Of a stretch of DNA of 64,000 nucleotides, positions 46,727-55,138 are shown piece by piece (positions within the stretch are counted from its first letter, which is position 1; each line of letters opens with the position of its first letter). Below the pieces are notes generated by a model. The model did no database searches. It had not been told where the DNA came from and was given only the letters and a program-made list of their open reading frames with translations. The DNA comes from Opitutaceae bacterium (lineage in GTDB: Bacteria; Verrucomicrobiota; Verrucomicrobiia; Opitutales; Opitutaceae), in NCBI GenBank assembly GCA_016795565.1, contig JAEUGW010000011.1:1-64000 (forward strand). The letters are read 5' to 3'. Position numbers and translations under genes: made by a program.

Positions 46727-47620
46727 TCAGGCCTTCCGGAAGGCGGCCAGCGAAGCAAGGAGGGTCTTGCGACTCGCCGGACTGAGCGCGCAGAGCGGCG
46801 GCCGGACTTCCTCGGAACCGATGATGCCGGCCTCGACCATCGCCAGCTTCACCGGCGCGGGGTTGGACTCGATAAAGAGCGACTTGAACACCGGATAGAG
46901 CCGGCGGTGCAGGGCGCGGGCCTTTGGGTAATCATGAGCGAGGGCGAGCGAGACGAGTTTGCCAACTTCCTTGGGGTAAAGGTTGCTCGCCACGCTGATG
47001 ACACCTTGCGCGCCGACGGCCATGAAGGGCAGGGTGAGGCTGTCATCGCCGCTGAGCACCGTGATGTCGTTGCCCAAGGCCGAGATAATCTGGTCAACGC
47101 GATCAACGCTGCCGCCGGCCTCCTTGATGTGCGCGACATGCGGATACTTGGCCCGGAGTCGCTCGATGAGGGGCACGCCGATCTCCACGCCGCAACGGCC
47201 CGGGATGGAGTAGAGGATGATGGGCTTGTCGGTCACCTCGGCGATCTGCGCAAAGTGCAGGAACATGCCTTCCTGCGTCGGGCGGTTGTAGTAGGGCGCC
47301 ACGAGCAGAAATGCATCGGCCCCGGCGGCATCGGCCGCCTTGGTCATGTCGATGGCCTCATGCGTGGAGTTGGAACCGGTGCCCGCGATGACCGGCACGC
47401 GGCCCCGGGCCGCGTCAATCGTGCAGCGGATGACGTCGAGGTGCTCCTCGTGGGAGACGGTGGGCGACTCGCCCGTGGTGCCGACCGGCACCAGGCCGCT
47501 GATGCCCGCCTTGATCTGGGCCGCTACCAGCTTCCGCAGGTCGTCATAGGCGATGGCGCCGCGGCTAAAGGGCGTGACGAGGGCGGTGTAGGTGCCGGTG
47601 AAGGAGCGGGAACGATTCAT
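46727..47620 (-). CDS. dapA: 4-hydroxy-tetrahydrodipicolinate synthase
   Basis: A 297-residue TIM-barrel lyase. The signature GTTGESPTVSHEEH near residue 50, the tyrosine region PYYNRPTQEGMFLHF, and the Schiff-base lysine in HIKEAGGSVDR are all present. It condenses pyruvate with aspartate semialdehyde. The order dapA-dapB-ruvA on one strand, with spacing of 4 bases and a 4-base overlap, shows one operon. A divergent pilT gene begins 78 bases from its start. Confidence 0.96.
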   Translation of the reverse strand: MNRSRSFTGTYTALVTPFSRGAIAYDDLRKLVAAQIKAGISGLVPVGTTGESPTVSHEEHLDVIRCTIDAARGRVPVIAGTGSNSTHEAIDMTKAADAAGADAFLLVAPYYNRPTQEGMFLHFAQIAEVTDKPIILYSIPGRCGVEIGVPLIERLRAKYPHVAHIKEAGGSVDRVDQIISALGNDITVLSGDDSLTLPFMAVGAQGVISVASNLYPKEVGKLVSLALAHDYPKARALHRRLYPVFKSLFIESNPAPVKLAMVEAGIIGSEEVRPPLCALSPASRKTLLASLAAFRKA

Positions 47621-47698
47621 GGGAAAGTTACCTTGAACGGTGCAAGGAGAGCCTGTATCGAAAGCACAGCTTTAAGGCTGGTTCACGCATAAAATTCC

Positions 47699-48793
47699 AT
47701 GAGCACGACACTTCATACCGAAATCATCAACGATCTGCTTAAACTGGCCGTGGAGAGCGGCGCCAGCGACATTGTCATCAAGTCCGAGAAGCCCGGCTAC
47801 CTGCGCATGGGCGGCAAGCTGCGGCCGGTCGAGATGGACCCCATCACCTGTGAAACGGCCCAATCCTGGGTGGATGAGCATGTGCCGCGCATCTTCAAGC
47901 CCAAGTGGGACAAGGACGCGCAGGTGGACTTTGCCTACGCCGCCGACGATGTCGGCCGCTTTCGCGTGAACGCCTTCCATCAGCGCGGACTGGTGAGCAT
48001 AGTCCTGCGCCACATCAAGAGCCGACCGCCCACCTTCGCCGAACTGAAGATCGAGCCGGACACGTTCATCAAGATGGCGCAGGCCAAGGACGGCATCCTG
48101 CTCGTCTGCGGCGCGACCGGCTCCGGCAAGAGCTCGACGATGGCCGCCATGTTGAACTGGATCAACCAGAACATGGACAAGCACATCGTGACCATCGAGG
48201 ATCCGATCGAATACACCTTCAGTGACGAGAAATCCCTGTTCCAGCAGCGCGAGATCGGCCTCGACGTGCCGAGCTTCGAATTGGCCATCAAGTCAGTGCT
48301 GCGCCAGAATCCCGACATCATCCTGATCGGTGAAATGCGCGACCGGGAAACCTTCGAGACGGCCATCTCGGCCGCCGAAACCGGCCACTTGGTCATCTCG
48401 ACCATGCACGCCGCCACCGTGAAACAGTCGCTGACCCGCCTGTTCGAGTTCTTTCCGCCCGAGCAGATCGAACAGGCCCGCCGGCAGATCGCCGGCACGC
48501 TCCGCGGTTTCATCTGCCAGAAGCTCATCCCGGCCCTCGAAGGCGGCGGACGCTTCGCCGCGCACGAAATCCTCGTCGCTGACGCCACGGTGAGCAACCT
48601 GATCCTCGACGGCCACAACGACAAGATCCAGCAACTGCTCGACTCCGGTTCGGATGGCAGCTCGAAGTCGTTTAACAAGGACCTCTACCGGCTCATCAAG
48701 GAGGGTAAGATCAGCAAGGCCGATGGCATGCGCTTCTCCCCGAATGCCCCGGCGCTCGAGATGAACCTGAAGGGTATTTTCTTCAAATCTTGA
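47699..48793 (+). CDS. pilT: PilT/PilU-family type IV pilus retraction ATPase
   Basis: A 364-residue secretion ATPase of the PilT group. Walker A is CGATGSGKSSTMA, the Asp box is TIEDPIEYTF, Walker B is DIILIGEMRDRETFE, and the His box ETGHLVISTMHAA is complete. The C-terminal DLYRLIKEGKISKADGMRF resembles the PilU-type tail. It powers pilus retraction and needs other pil genes not in this window. A hairpin (CCCGGAT/ATCCGGG) follows its stop and may end the transcript. Confidence 0.93.
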   Translation: MSTTLHTEIINDLLKLAVESGASDIVIKSEKPGYLRMGGKLRPVEMDPITCETAQSWVDEHVPRIFKPKWDKDAQVDFAYAADDVGRFRVNAFHQRGLVSIVLRHIKSRPPTFAELKIEPDTFIKMAQAKDGILLVCGATGSGKSSTMAAMLNWINQNMDKHIVTIEDPIEYTFSDEKSLFQQREIGLDVPSFELAIKSVLRQNPDIILIGEMRDRETFETAISAAETGHLVISTMHAATVKQSLTRLFEFFPPEQIEQARRQIAGTLRGFICQKLIPALEGGGRFAAHEILVADATVSNLILDGHNDKIQQLLDSGSDGSSKSFNKDLYRLIKEGKISKADGMRFSPNAPALEMNLKGIFFKS

Positions 48794-48794
48794 C

Positions 48795-48815
48795 CCCGGA
48801 TTCGTCCGATCCGGG
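48795..48815. terminator. Hairpin after pilT
   Basis: Perfect arms CCCGGAT (48795-48801) and ATCCGGG (48809-48815), loop of 7, followed by TGTATT rather than a clear T-run. It lies 1 base after the stop codon. A weak intrinsic terminator is the best reading. Confidence 0.5.
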
Positions 48816-48897
48816 TGTATTCGCGGCGACTGCCAGGCCCGGACATTTTAGGGCTTGGTTTTTGGGCGGTGGGCCGGTTTAACCGCTCCTTTCATCT

Positions 48898-49803
48898 ATG
48901 TCACTCGCGCTAATTTTCGCCGGCCAGGGTGCCCAAAAAGTGGGCATGGGGAAGTCCCTGTATGAGGGATCGGCTGCCGCCCGCACCCTCTACGACGAGG
49001 CCAACCGCGTGCTGGGCTGGGATTTGAAGAAGGTCTGCTTTGAGGGACCCGAGTCCGACCTGACGCAGACCAAGGTCTGCCAGCCGGCGCTTTTCGTGCA
49101 TGGCCTGGCTGTCGTCGCGGCGTTGCGCGAGGCTGGCAAGCTGCCGGACGTGCACTTCGCGATGGGTCTGAGTCTCGGCGAGGTCACGGCGCTGACGGCG
49201 GCGGGCGTCTTTGATTATGCGACCGGCCTCAGGGTGGTCGCCGAACGCGGCCGGCTCATGCAGCTGGCGTGCGAACAATCCGTCGGTGGCATGGCCGCCA
49301 TCATCGGTGAGGAGCGCGCCCGCGTCGCCGAGCTTTGCGCCGAGTTCGGTATCGAGGCCGCCAATTTCAACGCCCCCGGCCAGATCATCGTCTCGGGTGA
49401 AAAGGCCAAGGTGGACGCGCTTGTCGCGGCGGCGAAGGACAAGGGCCTCAAGCGCGTCATGGCGCTCAATGTCGCCGGTGCCTATCACAGCCGCCTGATG
49501 GAGCCGGCGCGGACGGCGTTCGCGGCGTATCTGGCCGACATCAGCTTCAACCGCTCGGCGTTCACCGTTCTCAGCAACACGACCGGCCAGGTCGTCAGCG
49601 AGCCTGCGCAGATCCGCGAGGCGCTGGTTAAACAGGTTGTCTCTCCAGTCCTCTGGGAAGACTGCATGCGCGCCTGTGCGGCGGCCGGTGCCACCGAGTT
49701 CTGGGAGTGTGGTCCGGGCGGTGTGCTCGCCGGTCTGGCCCGCCGCACGGAGAAGGCGTGGGTCGTCAAATCGTTTGCCGAATACGCCGACACCACCGCC
49801 TGA
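48898..49803 (+). CDS. fabD: Malonyl-CoA:ACP transacylase
   Basis: A 301-residue acyltransferase with Gln-rich start (FAGQGAQKVGMG), nucleophile Ser92 in GLSLGEV and the His of NVAGAYHSRLM. It transfers malonyl from CoA to acyl carrier protein and is the housekeeping source of extender units. It is one base before lepA on the same strand and 4 kb from the ACP-ketosynthase lipid cluster, but on the opposite strand to it. Confidence 0.95.
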   Translation: MSLALIFAGQGAQKVGMGKSLYEGSAAARTLYDEANRVLGWDLKKVCFEGPESDLTQTKVCQPALFVHGLAVVAALREAGKLPDVHFAMGLSLGEVTALTAAGVFDYATGLRVVAERGRLMQLACEQSVGGMAAIIGEERARVAELCAEFGIEAANFNAPGQIIVSGEKAKVDALVAAAKDKGLKRVMALNVAGAYHSRLMEPARTAFAAYLADISFNRSAFTVLSNTTGQVVSEPAQIREALVKQVVSPVLWEDCMRACAAAGATEFWECGPGGVLAGLARRTEKAWVVKSFAEYADTTA

Positions 49804-49804
49804 G

Positions 49805-51604
49805 ATGCCCGCCAAGCTCACACGCAACTTCTGCATCATCGCGCACGTCGACCACGGAAAGACGACCCTGTCCGACCGCCTGCTCGAATACACGAGTACG
49901 ATCACCAAACGCGAGATGACCGACCAGCATCTCGACGCCATGGACCTCGAGAAGGAACGGGGCATCACCATCAAGATGCATCCGGTGGTCATGAACTACC
50001 CGGCCAAGGACGGGAAGACCTACAAGCTGCACCTCACCGACACGCCCGGACACGTGGACTTTGCCTACGAGGTCTCGCGCTCGCTGGCGGCGTGCGAGGG
50101 CGCGCTGCTGCTCATTGACGCGGCGCAGGGTGTCGAAGCCCAGACGGTGGCCAACGCCCACCTGGCCGAGCAGCAGGGCCTCAAGATCATTCCAGTCATC
50201 AACAAGATCGACCTGCCCAGCGCCAACCTCGAGCTTTGCATGCGTCAGTTGGAGGATATCCTCACGATTCCCGCGGAGGAGGCTATCCTGGCCAGCGGCA
50301 AGTCGGGCATCGGCATCCAGGATATACTCGAGGCCGTGGTGACTCGGATTCCGGCGCCGCGCTGGACGGATTATCCGACCCTGCGAGCGCTGGTCTTCGA
50401 CTCAAAATACGACGCCTACCGCGGCGTGGTTTCCTATGCGCGCGTTTTCTCCGGCACTATCCGGGCCGGGGAGATGATGGCCCTGATGAGCACGGGGCAA
50501 CGCTCCGAGGTCAAGGAGGTTGGCGTATTCCGGCCCGGCATGGAGAAGGTCGCGAGTCTCGGCCCGGGCGACGTCGGCTACGTCATCAGCAGCATCAAGA
50601 GCACCGAGGACATCAAGATCGGCGACACCATCACCCACGCCAACAAGCCCGCGGCGGACATGCTGCCCGGCTACAAGGAAGTGCGGCCGATGGTGTATTG
50701 CGGCCTCTATCCGCTCGAGTCCGACGACTACGAGAAGCTGAAGGTCGCCCTTGGCAAACTGCGCCTGAACGATTCCGCCCTGGTGTATTCCTCCGAAAGT
50801 TCCGTCGCCCTCGGCTTCGGTTTCCGCTGCGGTTTCCTCGGCTTGTTGCACATGGAAGTCGTCCAGGAACGGATCCGTCGCGAATACGACGTCGAGATCA
50901 TCTCCACTTATCCGAGCGTGGTCTACAAGGTGAAGAAGCACAACGGGGACGTCATCGAGGTGGACAACCCGATCAACCTGCCGGATCCGGGCTCCATCGA
51001 GGACATCTCCGAACCGACCATCAAGGCCGCTGTCCACATCCCGAACGAGTTCCTGGGCGACATGATGAACTTGATCATGGAGAAGCGGGGCAGCGTCGAT
51101 CACACCGACACCCTGGACGGAGCCCGCGTCATGCTCACCTGCACCCTGCCGCTCAACGAAATCCTCGTCGATTTCAACGACCGGCTGAAGAGCATCACCC
51201 GGGGTTACGGCTCCATGGACTACGAACTCGGCGAATACCGCGTCTCCGACCTCGTGCGGATGGACATCCTGGTGAATCAGGACCCCGTCGACGCGTTTGC
51301 CAGCATCGTGCACCGGACCAAGGCCGAGGGGCAGGGCAGGGCGCTGTGCGAGAAGCTGGCCGACATCATCCCCCCCCAGATGTTCAAGATTGCCGTCCAG
51401 GCCGCCATCGGCGGCAAGATCATCGCCCGCGACAATGTCCGAGAGATGCGCAAGGACGTCACCTCGAAGTGCTACGGTGGCGACATCTCCCGCAAACGAA
51501 AGTTGCTCGACAAGCAGAAGGAGGGCAAAAAGAAGATGAAACTTATCGGCAAAGTCTCGATCCCACCAGATGCCTTCATCCAGGTTTTGAAGACCAACAG
51601 CTAA
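49805..51604 (+). CDS. lepA: Elongation factor 4 (LepA)
   Basis: A 599-residue translational GTPase. The G1 motif is AHVDHGKTT, G3 is DTPGHVDF and G4 is NKIDLP. The LepA-specific C-terminal domain with GGKIIARDNVREMRKDVTSKCYGGDISRKRKLLDKQKEGKKKMK is complete. It back-translocates or re-sets stalled ribosomes. The start ATG at 49805 was chosen; the frame is open upstream in fabD. The lepA-lepB gene pair is a common arrangement. Confidence 0.97.
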   Translation: MPAKLTRNFCIIAHVDHGKTTLSDRLLEYTSTITKREMTDQHLDAMDLEKERGITIKMHPVVMNYPAKDGKTYKLHLTDTPGHVDFAYEVSRSLAACEGALLLIDAAQGVEAQTVANAHLAEQQGLKIIPVINKIDLPSANLELCMRQLEDILTIPAEEAILASGKSGIGIQDILEAVVTRIPAPRWTDYPTLRALVFDSKYDAYRGVVSYARVFSGTIRAGEMMALMSTGQRSEVKEVGVFRPGMEKVASLGPGDVGYVISSIKSTEDIKIGDTITHANKPAADMLPGYKEVRPMVYCGLYPLESDDYEKLKVALGKLRLNDSALVYSSESSVALGFGFRCGFLGLLHMEVVQERIRREYDVEIISTYPSVVYKVKKHNGDVIEVDNPINLPDPGSIEDISEPTIKAAVHIPNEFLGDMMNLIMEKRGSVDHTDTLDGARVMLTCTLPLNEILVDFNDRLKSITRGYGSMDYELGEYRVSDLVRMDILVNQDPVDAFASIVHRTKAEGQGRALCEKLADIIPPQMFKIAVQAAIGGKIIARDNVREMRKDVTSKCYGGDISRKRKLLDKQKEGKKKMKLIGKVSIPPDAFIQVLKTNS

Positions 51605-51628
51605 TTCGGCCGTCTCCACCGCATTCCC

Positions 51629-52993
51629 GTGTTCAGCTTCCTTTACTCCCAGGAAAAGAAAATGCGGCAGAACGCCGCCAACTGGCTGGAAGTGGCGGAC
51701 CGGGTTTACAAGTTCCGCCGGGATCAGCTGACGGACGTCCAGAACCAGCAGTTGCTGGGCGCCGCCACGGCGGTGAAACTGCGACTCAAGGAGAAGGCGG
51801 ACGTCAGCAAGCTCAAGCTCGCCGTCGAGACACTGGAAGGCGTGCTGCGCGCCATCGGCGGCCGGATCTACCCGCAGTCCTCCTTGGTCGAGAACATCGA
51901 ATTTTTCCTCGTCGCAGCCATCGTGCTCCTCGGACTCCGGGCATATTTCATCCAGCCGTTCAAGATCCCGACGAATTCCATGTGGCCGAGCTACTACGGC
52001 ATGACGGCTGAGGTCTTTCAGCCGGGCGAGGAGCCCGGTGTCGCACGCCAACTCGCCCGGCTGCTGACTCTGGGCGCGAGCAACTACACCGTGAAGGCAC
52101 CGGCGGATGGCGAGGTGATGGTTCCGGTTTTTCTTTACGGTCGGAGCGCCGCCGTGGCTTTCACCCAGCGGCATGGTCGCAGCCTTGGGGTTTTCCCGAC
52201 CGTGCTGCGCGAATTCACCTTCATGGTGGGCGGCGAACCGGCCAAGGTGACGGTGCCGGCGGATTTCCAAGGCGAGTTTGAACAGGTGCTCGATGAGTCT
52301 TTCAAGGGCACGGCACCCAGTTTCTATCATGTGCTCCAAAACGCGCTGGCCCGCCGGCCGGAACTCGAACGCTCCACGCTGCGCGATACCTCCGGTGCAC
52401 AACCGGTGGAGCGGATCGTTTATTGGGTGCCGACTGGGAAGCGGGTGAAAAAGGGCGAGCCTGTCATGTCGTTCGACATCTTGACCGGCGACCTGCTGTT
52501 CGTTGAACGTATCAGTTATAATTTTCTGCAGCCCAAGGTCGGTTCGGGCTTCGTCTTCAAGACCGGCAATATCCGGAGCCCGGAAATGCAGGACGTGGCC
52601 GGCAACCAGATCAGCCAGTATTACGTCAAACGTCTGGTCGGCACCCCCGGCGACACCCTCGAGATCAAGGCCCCGGCGCTTTACCGCAATGGCCTGCCGA
52701 TTGAGGGCGCGGACGCTTTCGGCAAAAATGCGCGTCGCGAAGGCAAATACCCCGGTTATACGAACGGCTCCGGCAATCCCGCCGCGATACTCGATGGCAC
52801 CCTAGGCGGCGACTATACTTTGCCCGCTGGCGGCTCGGTCACAGTGCCACCCAATTCATACTACGCCCTCGGCGACAATTCGCCCCGCAGCAAGGACAGC
52901 CGTTATTGGGGCTTCGTGCCCGAGAAGGACGTGGTGGGCCGGCCGCTGTTCATCTATTTCCCGCTGACCCGGCGCTGGGGGCCGGCCAGATAA
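51629..52993 (+). CDS. lepB: Signal peptidase I with large periplasmic insertion
   Basis: A 454-residue type I signal peptidase. It has a cytoplasmic N-terminal extension of about 90 residues and one clear membrane segment (IEFFLVAAIVLLGLRAYFI, about 90-108). The catalytic Ser117 is in IPTNSMWPSYYG, the general base Lys334 is in YYVKRLVGTPGD, and box E (LGDNSPRSKDSRYWGFVP) is near 425. Between Ser117 and Lys334 there are 217 residues, against about 55 in E. coli LepB, so a long insertion is present. The GTG start at 51629 is the first plausible one; an ATG at 51662 is an alternative. It follows lepA by 24 bases. Confidence 0.93.
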   Translation: MFSFLYSQEKKMRQNAANWLEVADRVYKFRRDQLTDVQNQQLLGAATAVKLRLKEKADVSKLKLAVETLEGVLRAIGGRIYPQSSLVENIEFFLVAAIVLLGLRAYFIQPFKIPTNSMWPSYYGMTAEVFQPGEEPGVARQLARLLTLGASNYTVKAPADGEVMVPVFLYGRSAAVAFTQRHGRSLGVFPTVLREFTFMVGGEPAKVTVPADFQGEFEQVLDESFKGTAPSFYHVLQNALARRPELERSTLRDTSGAQPVERIVYWVPTGKRVKKGEPVMSFDILTGDLLFVERISYNFLQPKVGSGFVFKTGNIRSPEMQDVAGNQISQYYVKRLVGTPGDTLEIKAPALYRNGLPIEGADAFGKNARREGKYPGYTNGSGNPAAILDGTLGGDYTLPAGGSVTVPPNSYYALGDNSPRSKDSRYWGFVPEKDVVGRPLFIYFPLTRRWGPAR

Positions 52994-53041
52994 CTGCAAT
53001 TCGGTCTTTCGGAACGCGAGTTTAGGCCAATAGTTATTGCA

Positions 53042-53071
53042 CAATATATATTATGTCTATAATATATATTG
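53042..53071. repeat. Perfect AT-rich palindrome between lepB and the lipid cluster
   Basis: Arms CAATATATATTAT (53042-53054) and ATAATATATATTG (53059-53071) are exact inverted copies with a 4-base loop GTCT. It lies between the convergent lepB and OleB-like genes. The stem is nearly all A and T, unlike the GC-rich terminators here. Function not known. Confidence 0.75.
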
Positions 53072-53091
53072 CCAAATGAGAGCTGTTTAAC

Positions 53092-53967
53092 TCAACCGAG
53101 AAACCCCTGGATCTCCCGCAGGCATTCCTGCTCTGCATCCTCGAGCACGTAGTGCCCCGCGTTCTCAAAATAATCAGACTGTGCCGCCGGCAGGAGTGCT
53201 TTCCAACGATTGTAGTAATGTCGGTTGAAGCAAAAATCCTGGCCGCCCCACAAAATCCGCACCGGGCGATCGCGCAGCAGGCCGAGTTTCGATTCGACCT
53301 CAGCCAACGCCCGGTCGCTGGCACTGCCCTTGCCTGACGGGATATCGACCACGAAACGATGGGTGGCGATGCGATTGCCCCAGTTGTTGTAAGGATACAA
53401 GAAACCGCGTCTCACGTCCGGTGTCAGCGGGCGCGTCACGGACATCCATGTGGCGGGTCCGGCAAAACCGTTGAGACCGCGCACCAGCCACTCCCCGACA
53501 ACCGGTGCCCGGCACAGCCGGATGCGCCACGGGACCACGGTATCAGCAAAGGCGGCCGTATTGAGGATAACCACCCGTCCAAGCTGGTCGGGTTTCGCCA
53601 AGGCCGCACCCAGCCCGATCGGCCCGCCCCAGTCATGCACGATTAAATGAATTTTGCGCAGGTTCAGGCTGTCGAGCAGCAGTCGCAGGTTCCTGATGTG
53701 CTCGCCCAGCGTGTAATTGAAGTCCTGGGGCTTGTCTGAGAGCCCGCAACCGATGTGGTCAGGCACGATGCAGCGGATATTCCTGCGCAAGCCCAGAACC
53801 AGATTTCGGTAATAAAACGACCAGGTCGGGTTGCCATGGACCATCACAACGGCCTCGTCGCCGGTGCCCTCGTCCACATAGCTCAGACCGCCCCGCCCCG
53901 TATCGAACCGCTTCGGCTCGAACGGATAGATGGCCTTCAACCAAGCGGGCAATTCGGGCGCACTCAT
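53092..53967 (-). CDS. OleB-like alpha/beta hydrolase (haloalkane-dehalogenase fold)
   Basis: A 291-residue alpha/beta hydrolase. The signature HGNPTW (44-49), nucleophile Asp112-Trp113 in VHDWGGPIG, and catalytic His272 (AGHYVLEDAEQECLREI) follow the haloalkane dehalogenase/OleB layout. OleB in head-to-head olefin synthesis decarboxylates a beta-lactone, and that role is suggested here only because an OleA-like gene lies directly upstream; it could instead be a dehalogenase. The ATG at 53967 has GGAGG 9 bases upstream. The upstream part of the open frame is encoded by an interspersed repeat. Confidence 0.83.
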   Translation of the reverse strand: MSAPELPAWLKAIYPFEPKRFDTGRGGLSYVDEGTGDEAVVMVHGNPTWSFYYRNLVLGLRRNIRCIVPDHIGCGLSDKPQDFNYTLGEHIRNLRLLLDSLNLRKIHLIVHDWGGPIGLGAALAKPDQLGRVVILNTAAFADTVVPWRIRLCRAPVVGEWLVRGLNGFAGPATWMSVTRPLTPDVRRGFLYPYNNWGNRIATHRFVVDIPSGKGSASDRALAEVESKLGLLRDRPVRILWGGQDFCFNRHYYNRWKALLPAAQSDYFENAGHYVLEDAEQECLREIQGFLG

Positions 53968-53987
53968 TCGGCCCATCCTCCCTTGTC

Positions 53988-54072
53988 TGTCATTCTGAAC
54001 GAAGCGAAGAATCCAGCAGCACAACCGCCGGCGATGATCCCACTGGGTCCGTCGCTACGCTCAGGATGACGC
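53988..54072. repeat. Interspersed palindromic repeat, copy 4 (two arms)
   Basis: Left arm TGTCATTCTGAACGAAGCGA... (53988-54015) and right arm TGGGTCCGTCGCTACGCTCAGGATGACGC (54044-54072) are inverted. It sits between the OleA-like and OleB-like genes. Its left arm differs by one base from the left arm at 35645. Confidence 0.8.
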
Positions 54073-54097
54073 GGTAATGCGGATCGAAAGTGATTCA

Positions 54098-55135
54098 TCA
54101 CCACTCCACGGCCAACATGAGACTGTTAATACCGCTGCCGATGCCGAGCAGCGCGGCTTTCTGCCCCGGCTTGAGGGCGCCCTTGTCCGCCGCCAGCGCG
54201 AGCGCGGTCGGCAACGCGGCCGAGCCGGTGTTGCCGAGCGTTTCGAAGGTCGAGAAATCCTTCGCCAAGTCCAGCCCCACGGTCTCGTAGAGCTTCCGAC
54301 GGTGCGTGCTGCCGACCTGGTGACAGACGAAGTGGTCTGGTGTGGCCTTGTTCCAGCCGGTCTCTTGCTCGAACTTCTGCCAAGTCCGGCGGGCCACCTC
54401 CACGCCGGCGATAAGCAGTTGTTCGGAATCGGTCTCCATCTGCAGCTCCTCGCCAGCCGTGTCGCCTTGGCAGAGTTCGCTGTGCTGTGTGGCAGACAGG
54501 AATGCCCCGGCCACCAGCCGCTGTTTCCGCGCGCCGGCCGGCAGCAGGTCTTCGTGGCAGACGATCGCACCCACCGCCCCCGATCCGATGGTCAGGTTCG
54601 CGAAGAACGGTTTGATGCCGTTGCGGTCCAGCGGAGCCGTCAGCAAATGCTGGATGGTGCGCTCCACCAGCGGCCTACCGTTCTCGCCCGCGACAACCAT
54701 GCCGCACTTGATCTGGCCGGCATCAATCATGGCACCGAGGGTCACGAGCCCGTTCAGGAAACCCAGGCAGGCGTTCGACAGGTCGAAGATCTGGCAGCTG
54801 GCCCCCAGCCCGATCTTGTGATGGGCAAACGAGGCCGTCGCCGGCTCGAGCATGTCGCGGGACACGGCGCAATGGATGAAGGCCTCCATCTGCTCCGCCT
54901 TGAATCCGGAACGCCGCAGCACGGCCCGGCCCGCCTGCGCGCTGGCATCGGATGGCTTGGTGCCGAGCGGCCATTGGCGGCGTTCCTTGATGCCGGTCAT
55001 CAGCTCCAGCCGCCCCGCCGGCAGTTTAAGGCGCTCATACAGCGGCCGCAGGCGCTCCTCGATCACGACCGAGGTCCAGACCTCGTCCGGCAGCACCGCG
55101 GCCAGGGACTCAATGCAGGCGTGACGGAAACGCAT
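54098..55135 (-). CDS. OleA-like thiolase-fold condensing enzyme
   Basis: A 345-residue ketosynthase III-type enzyme. Cys123 (LSNACLGF), His272 (CHQVGSTHRR) and Asn302 (LGNTGSA) form the catalytic triad. Glu97 in SRDMLEPATAS lies 26 residues before the cysteine, the same spacing as the Glu117-Cys143 pair that defines OleA in Xanthomonas; the His-Asn spacing of 30 is also the same. The sequence around SRDMLEP, SNACLGFLNG and LLGIGSGINS resembles OleA more than FabH. OleA joins two acyl chains head to head. The gene is 3 bases after the FabI-type gene. OleC and OleD are not in the window. Confidence 0.85.
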   Translation of the reverse strand: MRFRHACIESLAAVLPDEVWTSVVIEERLRPLYERLKLPAGRLELMTGIKERRQWPLGTKPSDASAQAGRAVLRRSGFKAEQMEAFIHCAVSRDMLEPATASFAHHKIGLGASCQIFDLSNACLGFLNGLVTLGAMIDAGQIKCGMVVAGENGRPLVERTIQHLLTAPLDRNGIKPFFANLTIGSGAVGAIVCHEDLLPAGARKQRLVAGAFLSATQHSELCQGDTAGEELQMETDSEQLLIAGVEVARRTWQKFEQETGWNKATPDHFVCHQVGSTHRRKLYETVGLDLAKDFSTFETLGNTGSAALPTALALAADKGALKPGQKAALLGIGSGINSLMLAVEW

Positions 55136-55138
55136 GGC

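Noticed and set aside
50236-52011. Long plus-strand frame of 591 codons
   Set aside because: Shadow of lepA and lepB in another frame, low-complexity Arg/Gly/Pro composition.
53092-53967. Calling this gene a haloalkane dehalogenase
   Set aside because: The fold fits, but it is last in a lipid operon with an OleA-like gene, so the OleB-like reading is preferred; activity is not proven.
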